DNA from: CAZZIZ01 sp964654535
GTDB taxonomy: Bacteria; Bacteroidota; Bacteroidia; Chitinophagales; UBA2359
Assembly (NCBI GenBank): GCA_964654535.1
Contig: CAZZIZ010000013.1
Coordinates: 1-33,957 of the forward strand
Length of the DNA stretch: 33,957 bases
Direction: 5' to 3'
Both the position numbers and the translations under genes were made by a program. Position 1 is the stretch's first letter, and every line of letters starts with the position of its first letter. Below are positions 1 to 9,000 of this stretch, piece after piece. The notes under the pieces are model-generated. The model had not been told where the DNA came from, made no database searches, and was given only the letters and a program-made list of their open reading frames with translations.

Positions 1-2489
1 CAAAAAAATTAGGCAACTACGTCCTCGGAAAATGGACCAATGGAAAAGGCAAAGGCAAAGATCTCTTTGACGCCGTAACAGGCCAAGTAGTCGCGACCGC
101 CTCGACCGATGGCATAGACTTAACGGATGTCTTGGCTTACGGACGTGAGCATGGTAGTGCCTTAGCAAAAATGACATTTTGGGAGCGCGGAAATATGCTC
201 AAGAAGCTAGCATTACACCTCAACAAAAAGAAAGAAGATTTTTATGCGCTCAGTTACAGAACTGGTGCAACACGTTTGGATTCGTGGATAGACTTAGAGG
301 GCGGATTTGGCAACCTCTTTGCCAATGCATCTTTAAGAAAGAAATTTCCCAACCAAACATTCGATGTTGAAGGCGACCCCATCGACCTTTCTCGGGGCGG
401 CAGATTTATGGCGCATCATATTCTAGTCCCAAAAGAAGGAGTAGCTGTGCACATCAATGCTTTCAACTTTCCCGTTTGGGGTATGCTCGAAAAGTGCGCG
501 TGCAACTGGATGGCTGGAGTACCCGCGGTCGTAAAACCCGCAACCGCGACTTCCTATTTGACCGAAGCAGTCGTCAGAGAAATTATTGCTTCAGGCATAT
601 TACCAGAAGGTGCGCTGCAACTCATTTGCGGAAGCGCCAGAAGTATTCTCGACGGTGTAGAATCTCAAGACGTGGTAACCTTTACGGGCTCAGCGAGCAC
701 CGGGCGAATGCTTAAGGCGCATAAAAGAGTAATCGACGAAGCAGTGCCATTTAACATGGAAGCTGATTCACTCAATTGCATAGTCCTCGGTAAAGATGCA
801 CAACCAGGTACACCAGAGTTCAAATTGTTCATCAAAGAAATTTCACGAGAAATGACCGTGAAGAGCGGCCAGAAGTGTACCGCCATTCGTCGTGTGTTTG
901 TGCCAAAAGAACTAACCGAAGAAGTAGGTTTAGCTCTGGGACAAACCTTAGATAAAATAACCATCGGCGATCCGAAACAAAAACTCGTACGAATGGGCGC
1001 ACTCGCGTCAATGGATCAAGTAGAAGAAGTACGCGAAAAAGTCGGCGAGCTATCTAAAACCGCAGAAATCATTTATGGCGACTTAAACAAAGTAAAACTC
1101 CACAAAGCCAACGCAAAGAAAGGAGCTTTCTTAAGTCCAATAGTCATGTACGAAGATCGTCCGAAACGTAGTAAAGTCGTTCACGACGTTGAGGCTTTTG
1201 GTCCAGTTTGTACCATCATGCCGTACAAAGACATCAGCGACGCAATTGACTTAGCTAAAAGAGGAAAAGGCTCTTTGGTTTGCTCAATCGCAACAAACGA
1301 TGACGAGATTGCAAAAGAATTTGTAGTCGGAGCCGCAAGTCATCACGGAAGAATATTGGTCATCAATAGAGACAGCGCAAAACAGAGCACAGGTCACGGT
1401 TCACCGCTACCGAGTTTGGTACACGGCGGACCCGGACGTGCTGGTGGTGGAGAAGAAATGGGCGGCATGCGGGGTGTGAAACATTTTATGCAGCGCACCG
1501 CCATCCAAGGGTCTCCTACAACCATCTCTGCTATTACTGGCATCTTCCAGCAAGGAGCGGATTATAAAGAATCTGTTGAACATCCTTTCAAATATCACTT
1601 CGAAGATTTGGAAGTTGGGCAGTCGCTGCTCACCCACAACCGAACGGTAACCGATACCGATATCATCAACTTCGGTAACGTAAGTTGGGATCATTTCTAT
1701 GCGCACACCGATATTACTTCCTTACAGGGTTCCATTTTCGAAAAACGAACAGCACACGGCTACTTCATTCTTTCCGCAGCAGCAGGTTTGTTTGTTTACC
1801 CAAACAAAGGACCAGTCGCGGCTAACTATGGTTTAGACCAATGCCGCTTCCTAAAACCGATTTACCACAACGACACCATTCAGGTGCGCTTGACTTGCAA
1901 AGAAAAACTCGAGCGCGATGTAAAGGGAAAAGAATATCCAGCAGGAGTAGTAAAATGGTCAGTGGAAGTGTTTGACCAAACAGGAGAACTAGCAGCGATG
2001 GCCACTATACTTACTTTGGTACAGAAGAAAAGCCCCTTTGTAAGTATAGAAGCAAAATCCCTACAGCAAGTTTTAAGCAAACTTACCAGCAAGCACAAAG
2101 CCGCTTGGGGAAAAATGAAGCCGCTGCAAATGGTAGAACACTTAATCGCTACCTACGATGTTTCAATGAATACAAAAAACAAGAAGTGTAGCACTCCTGA
2201 AGAGCGTATTGAAAAGTTTCAAGAATGGCTTTGGAATTATAGACCTATGCCTAAGAACTATCAGCACCCAGGTCATAAAAAAGGCAAATTACCTAAAGCA
2301 AAATTTTCAGATTTGAAAGAAGCAATTGCTGCGCTACTTGAAAAACAAGAGGAGTACGAAAACTGGCATAAAGAAAATCCAGAAATTGAGACTATGCACC
2401 ATGTCTATGGCATGCTTGACAAGCAGCATTGGGATCTAATGCACACCAAGCACTTCAACCACCACTTTCATCAATTTGACTTAATCTAG
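1..2489 (+). CDS. paaZ: PaaZ, bifunctional oxepin-CoA hydrolase / 3-oxo-5,6-dehydrosuberyl-CoA semialdehyde dehydrogenase, with C-terminal DUF1569-like domain (5' partial)
   Basis: Ring-opening enzyme of aerobic phenylacetyl-CoA catabolism: the MaoC-type (R)-hydratase domain opens oxepin-CoA and the aldehyde dehydrogenase domain oxidises the resulting semialdehyde. The frame is open from base 3 with no start codon; the visible N-terminus (KKLGNYVLGKWTNGKGKGKD) aligns with the first residues of E. coli PaaZ as I remember it, so only a few residues are missing. The TTG at 132 is internal. Counting from 132, the ALDH domain covers about 1-475 with catalytic Glu in NMEADSLNC and Cys in KSGQKCTAIRR. 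The MaoC domain is at about 483-633 with the hydratase Asp/His pair in WDHFYAHTD. E. coli PaaZ (681 aa) ends there. This protein has about 150 more residues, ending in HHVYGMLDKQHWDLMHTKHF, which resembles the DUF1569/DinB-like fold. The next gene starts 10 nt downstream, suggesting an operon. Confidence 0.95.
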   Translation, partial: KKLGNYVLGKWTNGKGKGKDLFDAVTGQVVATASTDGIDLTDVLAYGREHGSALAKMTFWERGNMLKKLALHLNKKKEDFYALSYRTGATRLDSWIDLEGGFGNLFANASLRKKFPNQTFDVEGDPIDLSRGGRFMAHHILVPKEGVAVHINAFNFPVWGMLEKCACNWMAGVPAVVKPATATSYLTEAVVREIIASGILPEGALQLICGSARSILDGVESQDVVTFTGSASTGRMLKAHKRVIDEAVPFNMEADSLNCIVLGKDAQPGTPEFKLFIKEISREMTVKSGQKCTAIRRVFVPKELTEEVGLALGQTLDKITIGDPKQKLVRMGALASMDQVEEVREKVGELSKTAEIIYGDLNKVKLHKANAKKGAFLSPIVMYEDRPKRSKVVHDVEAFGPVCTIMPYKDISDAIDLAKRGKGSLVCSIATNDDEIAKEFVVGAASHHGRILVINRDSAKQSTGHGSPLPSLVHGGPGRAGGGEEMGGMRGVKHFMQRTAIQGSPTTISAITGIFQQGADYKESVEHPFKYHFEDLEVGQSLLTHNRTVTDTDIINFGNVSWDHFYAHTDITSLQGSIFEKRTAHGYFILSAAAGLFVYPNKGPVAANYGLDQCRFLKPIYHNDTIQVRLTCKEKLERDVKGKEYPAGVVKWSVEVFDQTGELAAMATILTLVQKKSPFVSIEAKSLQQVLSKLTSKHKAAWGKMKPLQMVEHLIATYDVSMNTKNKKCSTPEERIEKFQEWLWNYRPMPKNYQHPGHKKGKLPKAKFSDLKEAIAALLEKQEEYENWHKENPEIETMHHVYGMLDKQHWDLMHTKHFNHHFHQFDLI

Positions 2490-2499
2490 AAATAAGAAA

Positions 2500-3258
2500 A
2501 TGTCTGAACAAGGAAGCGTAAGCACGAGGTACATAGAGCCTGGAATCGCAGAACTAACTTTTTTTCATCCCAAGCACAACTCCCTACCCAGCGATATACT
2601 TGCTGAACTAGCGAAAACCATTACCAATTTAGGAAATGATAGTGCTTGCGAAGTCATCATTCTCAAGTCAGGTGGCGACAGAACCTTTTGCTCAGGTGCA
2701 AGTTTCGACGAGCTTATCGCTATCAACGATTTAGAAACCGGAACCGAATTCTTTATGGGTTTCGCACGCGTTATAAACGCCTGCCGCAAATGCCCTAAAA
2801 TAATTATCGGAAGAGTGCAAGGAAAAGCTGTCGGCGGCGGCGTCGGAGTTGCCTCAGCCTGTGACTATACCCTAGCCACAAAATACGCGGCAATAAAACT
2901 GAGCGAGCTCAATGTAGGCATAGGCCCTTTCGTAGTCGGCCCAGCGGTAGAAAGAAAAATTGGCGTCTCAGCCTTTAGTCAACTCGCCATAAACGCTGAC
3001 GCCTTTCAACCTGCAGAATGGGCAAAAGCAAAAGGATTGTATGCAGATGTTTTCGAAGATGCCGCAACCCTTGACGCAGAAGTACTCAAGTTAGCCCAGT
3101 GGCTTATAGCCACAAATCCGGAAGCACGAGCAGGAATAAAAGCCATTACTTGGGAAGGCTGCGAAAACTGGGATACGCTCTTAGCCGAACGCGCAGCAAA
3201 AAGTGGAGAGTTAGTCTTATCTGACTTTACAAAGAAAGCGCTCGCGAAGTACGCTTAG
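2500..3258 (+). CDS. Enoyl-CoA hydratase/isomerase (crotonase) family protein, probably of the phenylacetate pathway
   Basis: Crotonase-fold acyl-CoA enzyme of 252 aa, the usual family length. The CoA/oxyanion-hole regions are visible: HNSLPS (about 26-31), FCSGASFDEL (about 64-73) and VQGKAVGGGVGVASACD (about 105-121). Enoyl-CoA hydratases use two glutamates 20 residues apart, one in GGGCE and one in the following PE motif. Here the first position is Gly116 (GGGVG) and only the second, Glu136 (LSELNVGIGP), is kept. That pattern fits an isomerase-type member such as PaaG better than a true hydratase, but I cannot assign the reaction. It starts 10 nt after paaZ, so the two are probably co-transcribed and this enzyme probably acts in phenylacetyl-CoA breakdown. 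Its stop overlaps the stop of the convergent smr gene by 4 nt. Confidence 0.9.
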   Translation: MSEQGSVSTRYIEPGIAELTFFHPKHNSLPSDILAELAKTITNLGNDSACEVIILKSGGDRTFCSGASFDELIAINDLETGTEFFMGFARVINACRKCPKIIIGRVQGKAVGGGVGVASACDYTLATKYAAIKLSELNVGIGPFVVGPAVERKIGVSAFSQLAINADAFQPAEWAKAKGLYADVFEDAATLDAEVLKLAQWLIATNPEARAGIKAITWEGCENWDTLLAERAAKSGELVLSDFTKKALAKYA

Positions 3259-3788
3259 TGATCCTCAAGTTTTACCTCGAGTAAGTCATTACCATAAATA
3301 GTCGAACTGCCTGATCGACAAGATTTTACAATCTCCAGATCATTAAACACATCAATCAAGGTATCTCGCAGTAAACCGGTACCCTTTCCGTGCATTACAT
3401 AAACCGAACTTATGTGCAGGTCATAAGCCTTACGAACATATTTCTTGGCCTGCTCAACTTGATAGCGCAATATTTCTCCTGCCGGTTTGCGCACATAATC
3501 CGCATTCAAGACCTCAATATGTAGGTCAATGGAACGCGCAAAATTGGCAGCTGCAAGCAAGTCAAAAGACTCATCGTCCACAGCTTCTTCCGTTATGGTT
3601 TGCGCTTTTGCTTCGCGACTCGGATCGTATTCAAAAATATCGGTAGCATCGTATAAGTCAATGTCATAGTCAATCTTGACACGACACAACCCTGGCGACG
3701 TTTCGCCCTCAAAAATTCCATTTCTTCCACGCGAGCGAACAAACACTTGATCGCCAATCCACAAGTTCTTTATTTCTGCACTATTCAT
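3255..3788 (-). CDS. Smr/MutS2-type domain protein
   Basis: 177 aa protein. Residues about 1-60 look like a small beta domain (LWIGDQVFVRSRGRNGIFEG). Residues about 85-175 form an Smr domain: IDLHIEVL, a helical stretch (AGEILRYQVEQAKKYVRKA) and the signature VMHGKGTGLLRDTL, whose HGKGTG loop is the hallmark of MutS2/Smr nuclease domains. The MutS ATPase is absent, so this is a stand-alone Smr protein as found in many Bacteroidota. Smr domains act as DNA or RNA endonucleases, and in some systems cut mRNA at stalled or collided ribosomes; which applies here is unknown. The divergent neighbour arfB is also a ribosome-rescue factor, which may be coincidence. Structured repeat copy A lies 122 bp upstream on the same strand. 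The 3' end overlaps the upstream crotonase gene tail to tail by 4 nt. Confidence 0.85.
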   Translation of the reverse strand: MNSAEIKNLWIGDQVFVRSRGRNGIFEGETSPGLCRVKIDYDIDLYDATDIFEYDPSREAKAQTITEEAVDDESFDLLAAANFARSIDLHIEVLNADYVRKPAGEILRYQVEQAKKYVRKAYDLHISSVYVMHGKGTGLLRDTLIDVFNDLEIVKSCRSGSSTIYGNDLLEVKLEDH

Positions 3789-3910
3789 TACTGACTTTTA
3801 CTAAAACATAAACCTCCTTTAAAGACAAAAAATTCCCCACTCTCAGCGTTTTCTGTAAAAAAAAATTGAACATGACAAAAGAGTGATTTTTAACTTTCAT
3901 TTTAAAATTT

Positions 3911-4067
3911 GGGCGTGCCCCTGCCTCTTGCTGCGCAAAGCAGGGTCGGGCTGTCGGGGCTCGCTCTGTTCTGCCGACTGCACGCATCGCTCTTCCAGCA
4001 CTCGGGTGCTGAGAGCTCGGCCTTAGTCGGCAACAGGAGCTCAGACAAACCCCTCTATCCCTCACGC
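3911..4067 (-). repeat. Structured intergenic repeat, copy A
   Basis: One of four copies of the same element. Read on the minus strand it starts GCGTGAGGGATAGAGG and ends GGGGCACGCCC, so GCGTG pairs with CACGC and closes the element. In order inside: GAGCTCCTGTT; a variable stem-loop built on TGCCGACT...AGTCGGCA with inner CAGCAC...GTGCTG; AACAGAGCG; the block CCCGACAGCCCGACCC; a short stem CCTGC...GCAGG; the end. CTGTT and AACAG pair at the base of the first stem-loop. The DNA is clearly more GC-rich than its surroundings. It fills most of the 3789-4189 intergenic stretch; the rest (3789-3910) is AT-rich with nothing else recognised. An open frame at 3781-4065 (minus strand) is an artefact of this repeat. 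Confidence 0.85.
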
Positions 4068-4092
4068 AAGATTAAACGAAACTCCTAAAATT

Positions 4093-4111
4093 GTTTTGAT
4101 TCAATCAAAAC
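4093..4111. promoter_or_regulatory. 19-nt perfect palindrome upstream of arfB, possible operator
   Basis: GTTTTGATT-C-AATCAAAAC is a perfect inverted repeat with 9-nt arms and a 1-nt centre, lying between repeat copy A and the arfB start at 4190. Its size and symmetry suit a dimeric-repressor operator, but AT-rich palindromes also arise by chance and no cognate regulator is adjacent. It has no T-tract that would make it a good terminator. Confidence 0.3.
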
Positions 4112-4189
4112 TAGACTTAGTGCTCTGGTTAAGATAGTGAAACAGCACTTCACATGTGTAAAAGGCTTGGTACTTTTGATGGCTTAGCT

Positions 4190-4597
4190 ATGGATAAAGA
4201 TCTCATAAAACAAGAATTAGTTTATAAGGCAGTTCGCAGTGGTGGCGCTGGCGGACAGCACGTCAATAAAGTATCGAGTAAGGTGCAGCTATCATTTGAC
4301 CTGAAAAATTCTAAAGGAATAAGCGAAGATGAAAAAGAGCGTCTTTTCGACAAACTAGATAATCAACTCAGCAAACATGGAGTTTTAATCATGAGTGCCG
4401 ATGATAGTCGCAGTCAGTTACAAAATCGTACGATTGTTACTAAGCGGTTTTTCGAATTGCTTAAGGAAAGTTTAAAAGTCAAGAAGAAACGTAAGGCCAC
4501 AAAACCTTCTAAAGCTGCAGTTGAAAAGAGGCTAAAGGAAAAGAAAAAGGCTTCGCAAAAAAAGGCGAATCGTGAGAAACCAGAAAGGGATTTTTAG
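4190..4597 (+). CDS. arfB: Alternative ribosome-rescue factor ArfB (peptidyl-tRNA hydrolase, RF-1 family GGQ domain)
   Basis: Stop-codon-independent release factor that frees ribosomes stalled on truncated mRNA. The 135 aa protein consists of one RF-1 catalytic domain with KAVRSGGAGGQHVNKVSSKV; the GGQ at residues 21-23 hydrolyses peptidyl-tRNA. A strongly basic C-terminal tail (KVKKKRKATKPSKAAVEKRL and onward) is the ArfB hallmark that enters the empty mRNA channel. I chose ATG 4190 rather than ATG 4154, because homologues begin a few residues before the K-x-ELxxKAVRSxGAGGQ segment and this gives about the same length as E. coli ArfB (about 140 aa). No strong Shine-Dalgarno is visible, which is usual in Bacteroidota. 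The gene is isolated, flanked by structured repeat copies A and B in opposite orientations. Confidence 0.9.
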   Translation: MDKDLIKQELVYKAVRSGGAGGQHVNKVSSKVQLSFDLKNSKGISEDEKERLFDKLDNQLSKHGVLIMSADDSRSQLQNRTIVTKRFFELLKESLKVKKKRKATKPSKAAVEKRLKEKKKASQKKANREKPERDF

Positions 4598-4672
4598 CAT
4601 AAAATTCTAAATACCACTCATGAGAGCTAACTCTTTGCACAAAAAATATCAACTAAGGCCACTTGAAATTTC

Positions 4673-4833
4673 GCGTGAGGGATAGAGGCATTGTGGAGCT
4701 CCTTTTGTAGAAAGCAAAATAGGAGTTTACCGCCCAAGCGGTAGAAACGACTCTTGCTTTATACAGTTAAGAGCGACTGCCGAAAGCCCGACTCTAAGTT
4801 TTGCCGCAGGCAGAGAACTTAGAGGCACGCCCA
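4673..4833 (+). repeat. Structured intergenic repeat, copy B
   Basis: Plus-strand copy of the element, starting GCGTGAGGGATAGAGG and ending GAGGCACGCCCA (terminal GCGTG/CACGC pairing). Inside are TGGAGCTCC, a long variable stem-loop (TGTA..AAAGCAA...TTGCTTT.ATACA with a CCAA loop capped by ACCGC/GCGGT), GAGCGACTGCCGAAAGCCCGAC, then a second stem-loop (CTCTAAGTT..TGCC-GCA-GGCA..AACTTAGAG). The stem sequences differ from the other copies but still pair. It sits downstream of arfB and upstream of the sugar-locus regulator, occupying much of the 4598-5050 gene-free stretch. Confidence 0.85.
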
Positions 4834-5050
4834 TATTAAGTAACAATTCATCAATAGTTAGCTAATCAATTGTTTTGCAGTAGTTTATAGTACTCATCCT
4901 TCGTGCTGATTGAGGTTTTCAAAACTTGATAGCATATGAATCAGGAATAGAATGGGCTGAAAATGTTAAAAGTCTTCATCGTTAGCGTTCGAAATATATT
5001 GCTACATTAGTGTAAACAGTAGTATAGTATAGTATAGTCAAGAGTATACG
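4834..5050 (+). promoter_or_regulatory. Leader/promoter region of the GntR regulator with an AGTAT tandem repeat
   Basis: 217 bp of AT-rich DNA between repeat copy B and the regulator. At 5021-5038 the pentamer AGTAT is repeated three times plus a partial fourth (AGT), ending 12 nt before the TTG start at 5051. A short palindrome GTTTTCAAAAC lies at 4915-4925 and could bind the dimeric regulator encoded next door. I found no clear Bacteroidota promoter (TTTG plus TAnnTTTG), so the promoter itself is inferred only from position. Confidence 0.4.
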
Positions 5051-6067
5051 TTGAGGTTTATTGAGAATAAAATATCCGTACTAGATGACATGGTTAGTCT
5101 AACTAAGCGTGAAAAAATCGTCAACGCTATAATAGAAAGTATACGAGAAAAACACTTGTTAGTTGGAGACCCACTTCCCTCTGTCAATGAAATGTCTCAG
5201 AACCTGAATTACGCCAGAGAAACTGTTGTAAAGGCGTACAAAATTCTCAAAGATAGAGGACTTGTAACTTCAAAAAGAGGTCTAGGGTACTTCGTATCGA
5301 ATGATAAGGTCGATAACAAACTAAACATTGCACTGGTACTATATGGCTTTCAAGCATTCCAACAGGAATTTTATAACACGTTTCGCAAAACCTTAGGTGA
5401 TGACTATCAGATAGATGTTTTCTTCCATCATAATAACTACGACATGTATCGTTCGATTATGAAAAACATCAAGCACCGATATGGCATGTATGTCGTTGCA
5501 CCCATTCAAAGTGAAAAGGCTCTTTCGGCTTTGTCTAAGTTGCCAAAAGACAAGTTGTTAATCATAGATCGCTACCAATTTTTGGGTGACGAAGTTTCTA
5601 GCATTTCTCAGGAATTTGAAATTTCGCTTTCGTTGGTTTTTGAAGAATTGGAAAAAAGTATCAAGCAATATGAGCGTATAGTGCTCTATTACCGAGACGA
5701 TACAGATTATCCGGAAGGCATATACACGGCTTTTCTAAAATTCTGCCGTGAACATCAAATGGAACCAGAAGTATATAAAGAGTATGAGAAGGCCCATTTG
5801 GTTAAAAATAGTTTCTATTTCACTTTAGGCGACTCGGATTTGTGGCGCTTACTAAAGGATGCAAAGCAAAGAGATTTAAAAATTGGAAGCGACTTAGGGA
5901 TATTATCTCACAATGACTCTCCAGTTAAGGAAATAATTGAAGGGGGGATAACAACTTTCTCAACGGACTTTAATACGATGGCCGTAAAAGCTGCCAATTC
6001 AATAATTCACAGTAAAAAGTTGAAAGAAATAATTCCTTGTTTATTAATAAAACGAAACTCACTATAA
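5051..6067 (+). CDS. GntR-family transcriptional regulator with LacI-type sugar-sensing domain
   Basis: 338 aa. Residues about 17-80 form a GntR winged helix (KREKIVNAIIESIREKHLLV, then PLPSVNEMSQNLNYARETVV and KAYKILKDRGLVTSKRGLGY, the G-x-GYFV wing). Residues about 90-330 resemble the periplasmic-binding-like sensor of LacI repressors (LNIALVLYGF, MYVVAPI, LLIIDRY, ISQEFEISLSLVFEELEKSI). This GntR plus LacI-sensor layout is that of AraR and of Bacteroidota sugar regulators. Being first in a co-directional sugar locus, it probably responds to the imported sugar or a breakdown product and controls susC onward. The TTG start at 5051 is kept because homologues carry a short strand before the PKYxQIVxxI-like segment; ATG 5090 is the alternative. 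susC follows 29 nt downstream. Confidence 0.85.
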   Translation: MRFIENKISVLDDMVSLTKREKIVNAIIESIREKHLLVGDPLPSVNEMSQNLNYARETVVKAYKILKDRGLVTSKRGLGYFVSNDKVDNKLNIALVLYGFQAFQQEFYNTFRKTLGDDYQIDVFFHHNNYDMYRSIMKNIKHRYGMYVVAPIQSEKALSALSKLPKDKLLIIDRYQFLGDEVSSISQEFEISLSLVFEELEKSIKQYERIVLYYRDDTDYPEGIYTAFLKFCREHQMEPEVYKEYEKAHLVKNSFYFTLGDSDLWRLLKDAKQRDLKIGSDLGILSHNDSPVKEIIEGGITTFSTDFNTMAVKAANSIIHSKKLKEIIPCLLIKRNSL

Positions 6068-6096
6068 CGAAAAAAAGAATTACTTAAATCACAACT

Positions 6097-9000
6097 ATGA
6101 AAAACAAAATTTACTTACTATGGTCTGAACCGCCTAAGTATTTATCTAAAACTTTCGTCCTGATGGTCTTTATGGGGCTTTGCACACATTTCTTACAAGC
6201 ACAAGACGTAAGCGGGGTGATACTTGATGATGAAGGACTGCCAATAATCGGTGCCAACGTTGTTGTACCGGGCACTTCAATTGGAACCGTCACGGATCTT
6301 GACGGAGCATTTAACTTAAGGGTTCCAGAAGGAACTAATGAACTAAGCATCTCCTATATTGGATTTCAAAACAAGCGTTTAGCACTAGACGGCAGTGGCA
6401 CCTACAATGTTGCCATGACTTCTGATACTGCTTTACTTGATGAAGTCGTGGTAGTAGGTTATGGAGTCCAGAAACGGAGAGATGTTGTAGGTAGCCTTGC
6501 TTCTATTCAAGGTAAAGACATCTCATCTTTGGTTGTAGGAAATGCCACTTCAGCTCTTCAAGGAAAATTGGCGGGTGTTCAAATTGAAAACAATGGTGGA
6601 GCACCTGGCGGTGACGCCAATGTATTTGTTAGAGGGGTGAGCTCTTTAACCAACTCGTTTCCGCTTTATGTAATTGACGGAACCTTCGCGGATAATATTA
6701 CTTTTTTAAATCCGAAGGACATTGCGTCTATTGAGGTTTTAAAAGATGCGTCATCTGCCGCTATATATGGATCGAGAGCAGCCAATGGTGTAGTCATTGT
6801 TACAACGAAAAGAGGAACAGATACAGGGCAGCCGAAAATTTCGGTTGACTTAAGAACCGGTTTTGAAACTCCTGCGAATACTCTGGACTTTTTAAATGGA
6901 CAGCAGTTTACGGAGTATCGCAACCAACTAGAAGCAAATGATGGCACGGGTAATGTATTACCTGCTGGTCTACCTTCAACTGACTGGCAAGACTTATCTT
7001 TAAATGCTGGGGCAATTCAAGACTATGGAATCTCTTTTGCTGGTGGAAAAGACGAAGCGAAGTACTTTATATCTGGAAATGTTTACGATCAAGAGGGAAT
7101 TTTAGTTGGGTCTGGCTATCAAAGACTGAATGGAAGGGTCAATACGGAGTTTAAATTCGGTAGGTTAAAAATTAGCCAGTCATTATCGCTCGCCCAATCT
7201 GATTTACAGGAAAACAACTGGTTTGGATTTGACGGCGCGACTGCTCCTATTCTTGCACTTGACGTCCCTGAAAATGAGGGTGGATTTGAGGCCCCTAATG
7301 CCGACATTCATTTTTTCGGTGGAACCAACAAGTATGCACAAGCAGTGCTGGAAGACAACAATCTTCGTTCACGAGACATCCTGGGTAATGTCAACTTTAC
7401 TTACCAGATTACCAAAGGTCTTACTGCAAAGTTGAACTATGGAATAGACTATTTAAATGAATATGCTCGTGCATTTACGCCGACCTTTAATATGAGTCCA
7501 ACAGACCCGGTATTCAATGTTAACCAACAAAACGACCTTACCGAAGTACGATCGGAGACTTTGTTGACGCTTTGGGAGCCTACGTTAAATTACAACACTG
7601 AATTAGGCGGCAACGATAATCTCGATATTGTGGTGGGATTCACGGAACAAAGAGTCGATTTCCAAAGCTTGGGTGTATATGTTCAAGGACTTCCGAGTAA
7701 TAACATACAAGTTACTGGTGCTGGATCTCCTATGAACGTTCAAAATCTAGGTGGGGTAAGAAATACCTTCGGAATTCAATCGTTTTTTGGACGTGCGAAT
7801 TATTCCCTCAACGATCGATATTTATTTCAAGTAACCGTTAGAAGAGACGCCTCTTCGCGATTTGCACCTGATTTCAGAGTTGGATATTTCCCTTCGTTTT
7901 CGGTCGGTTGGAAATTGCACAATGAAGACTTTTTTAACCAAGAAGGTTTCGTAAATAGGTTAAAACTGAGAGCAGGTTGGGGTGTATTGGGCGCTTCCAA
8001 TATTCCTGACTTTGCGTTCCAGTCAGTTTTTGACTTAAATTCCAATACTTCTTTTGGAGGGGAATTGGTACAAGGTTTTGCCCAAACGGCTTTCGCGCTT
8101 GAAGACTTAAAATGGGAAGAAGCAACAACTACAAATTTCGGAGCGGACATAGGATTGATGCAAAATCAGTTATCTGTTTCACTTGATTACTATATCAAAG
8201 ATGTTCAAGATGTATTGGTCGGGGTAAACTTCCCGTCTACTTCTGGAACAAGCCAACCGGTTATTCGTAATGCTGGAGCGATTCAAAACAGCGGTTTTGA
8301 AATAGATGCCAACTATCGTGTTAAAACGAATAGAGTTTTCAACTTCAATGTCGGGTTCAACTTAGGAACCTTTAACAGTGAGGTTACGGATTTGCCTAAC
8401 CCAATTCTCGGTCCTTCGACCAGTGAAGATTTAACGAGGGTAAATCGATTTATTGAAGGCGAGGCTCCTGGTGTTTACTGGGGATTCATTATTGACGGAG
8501 TTTACGCAGATCAGGCGGCAATTGATAGTGATGCAAATATTGTGAATGACAACTTAAGAAGATCGATGGTTCAACCAGGTGATTTCATCAGAAGAGATAT
8601 AAATGGCGATGGTATTGTCGATTCAGATGACCAAACTATTTTGGGAGATCCGACACCAGATTTTATTTATGGCCTGAATTTCACTGGAAATTTCCGTGCG
8701 CTCGATTTTGGAATTTTCTTTAATGGTGTACAAGGAAATGAGATTTATAACTTGAATAGATTTTTCAATATTCTCTGGGCTGACGACAACAAACTGACAG
8801 ATGTACTAGACTCGTGGACTCCGACAAATACCAATACGAATATTCCGCGTGCTACAGCAACTGACATGGCTGGAAACAGAGCACCTAGTTCTTTCTTTGT
8901 GGAAGATGGTTCCTATTTCCGTCTGAGAACACTTGAACTAGGTTACACATTCAATGGCGATAAAATGGCAGATTGGTTAGGCGACTTTAGAGTGTTTGTT

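Noticed and set aside
3781..4065. Open frame of 94 codons on the minus strand
   Set aside because: It lies almost wholly inside structured repeat copy A and has no protein-like pattern; the frame follows from the GC-rich repeat.
3781..4840. A CRISPR array or IS element suggested by repeated motifs near arfB
   Set aside because: There are no regularly spaced identical repeats, no spacers, no transposase and no target-site duplications; the repeats are two inverted copies of the structured element.
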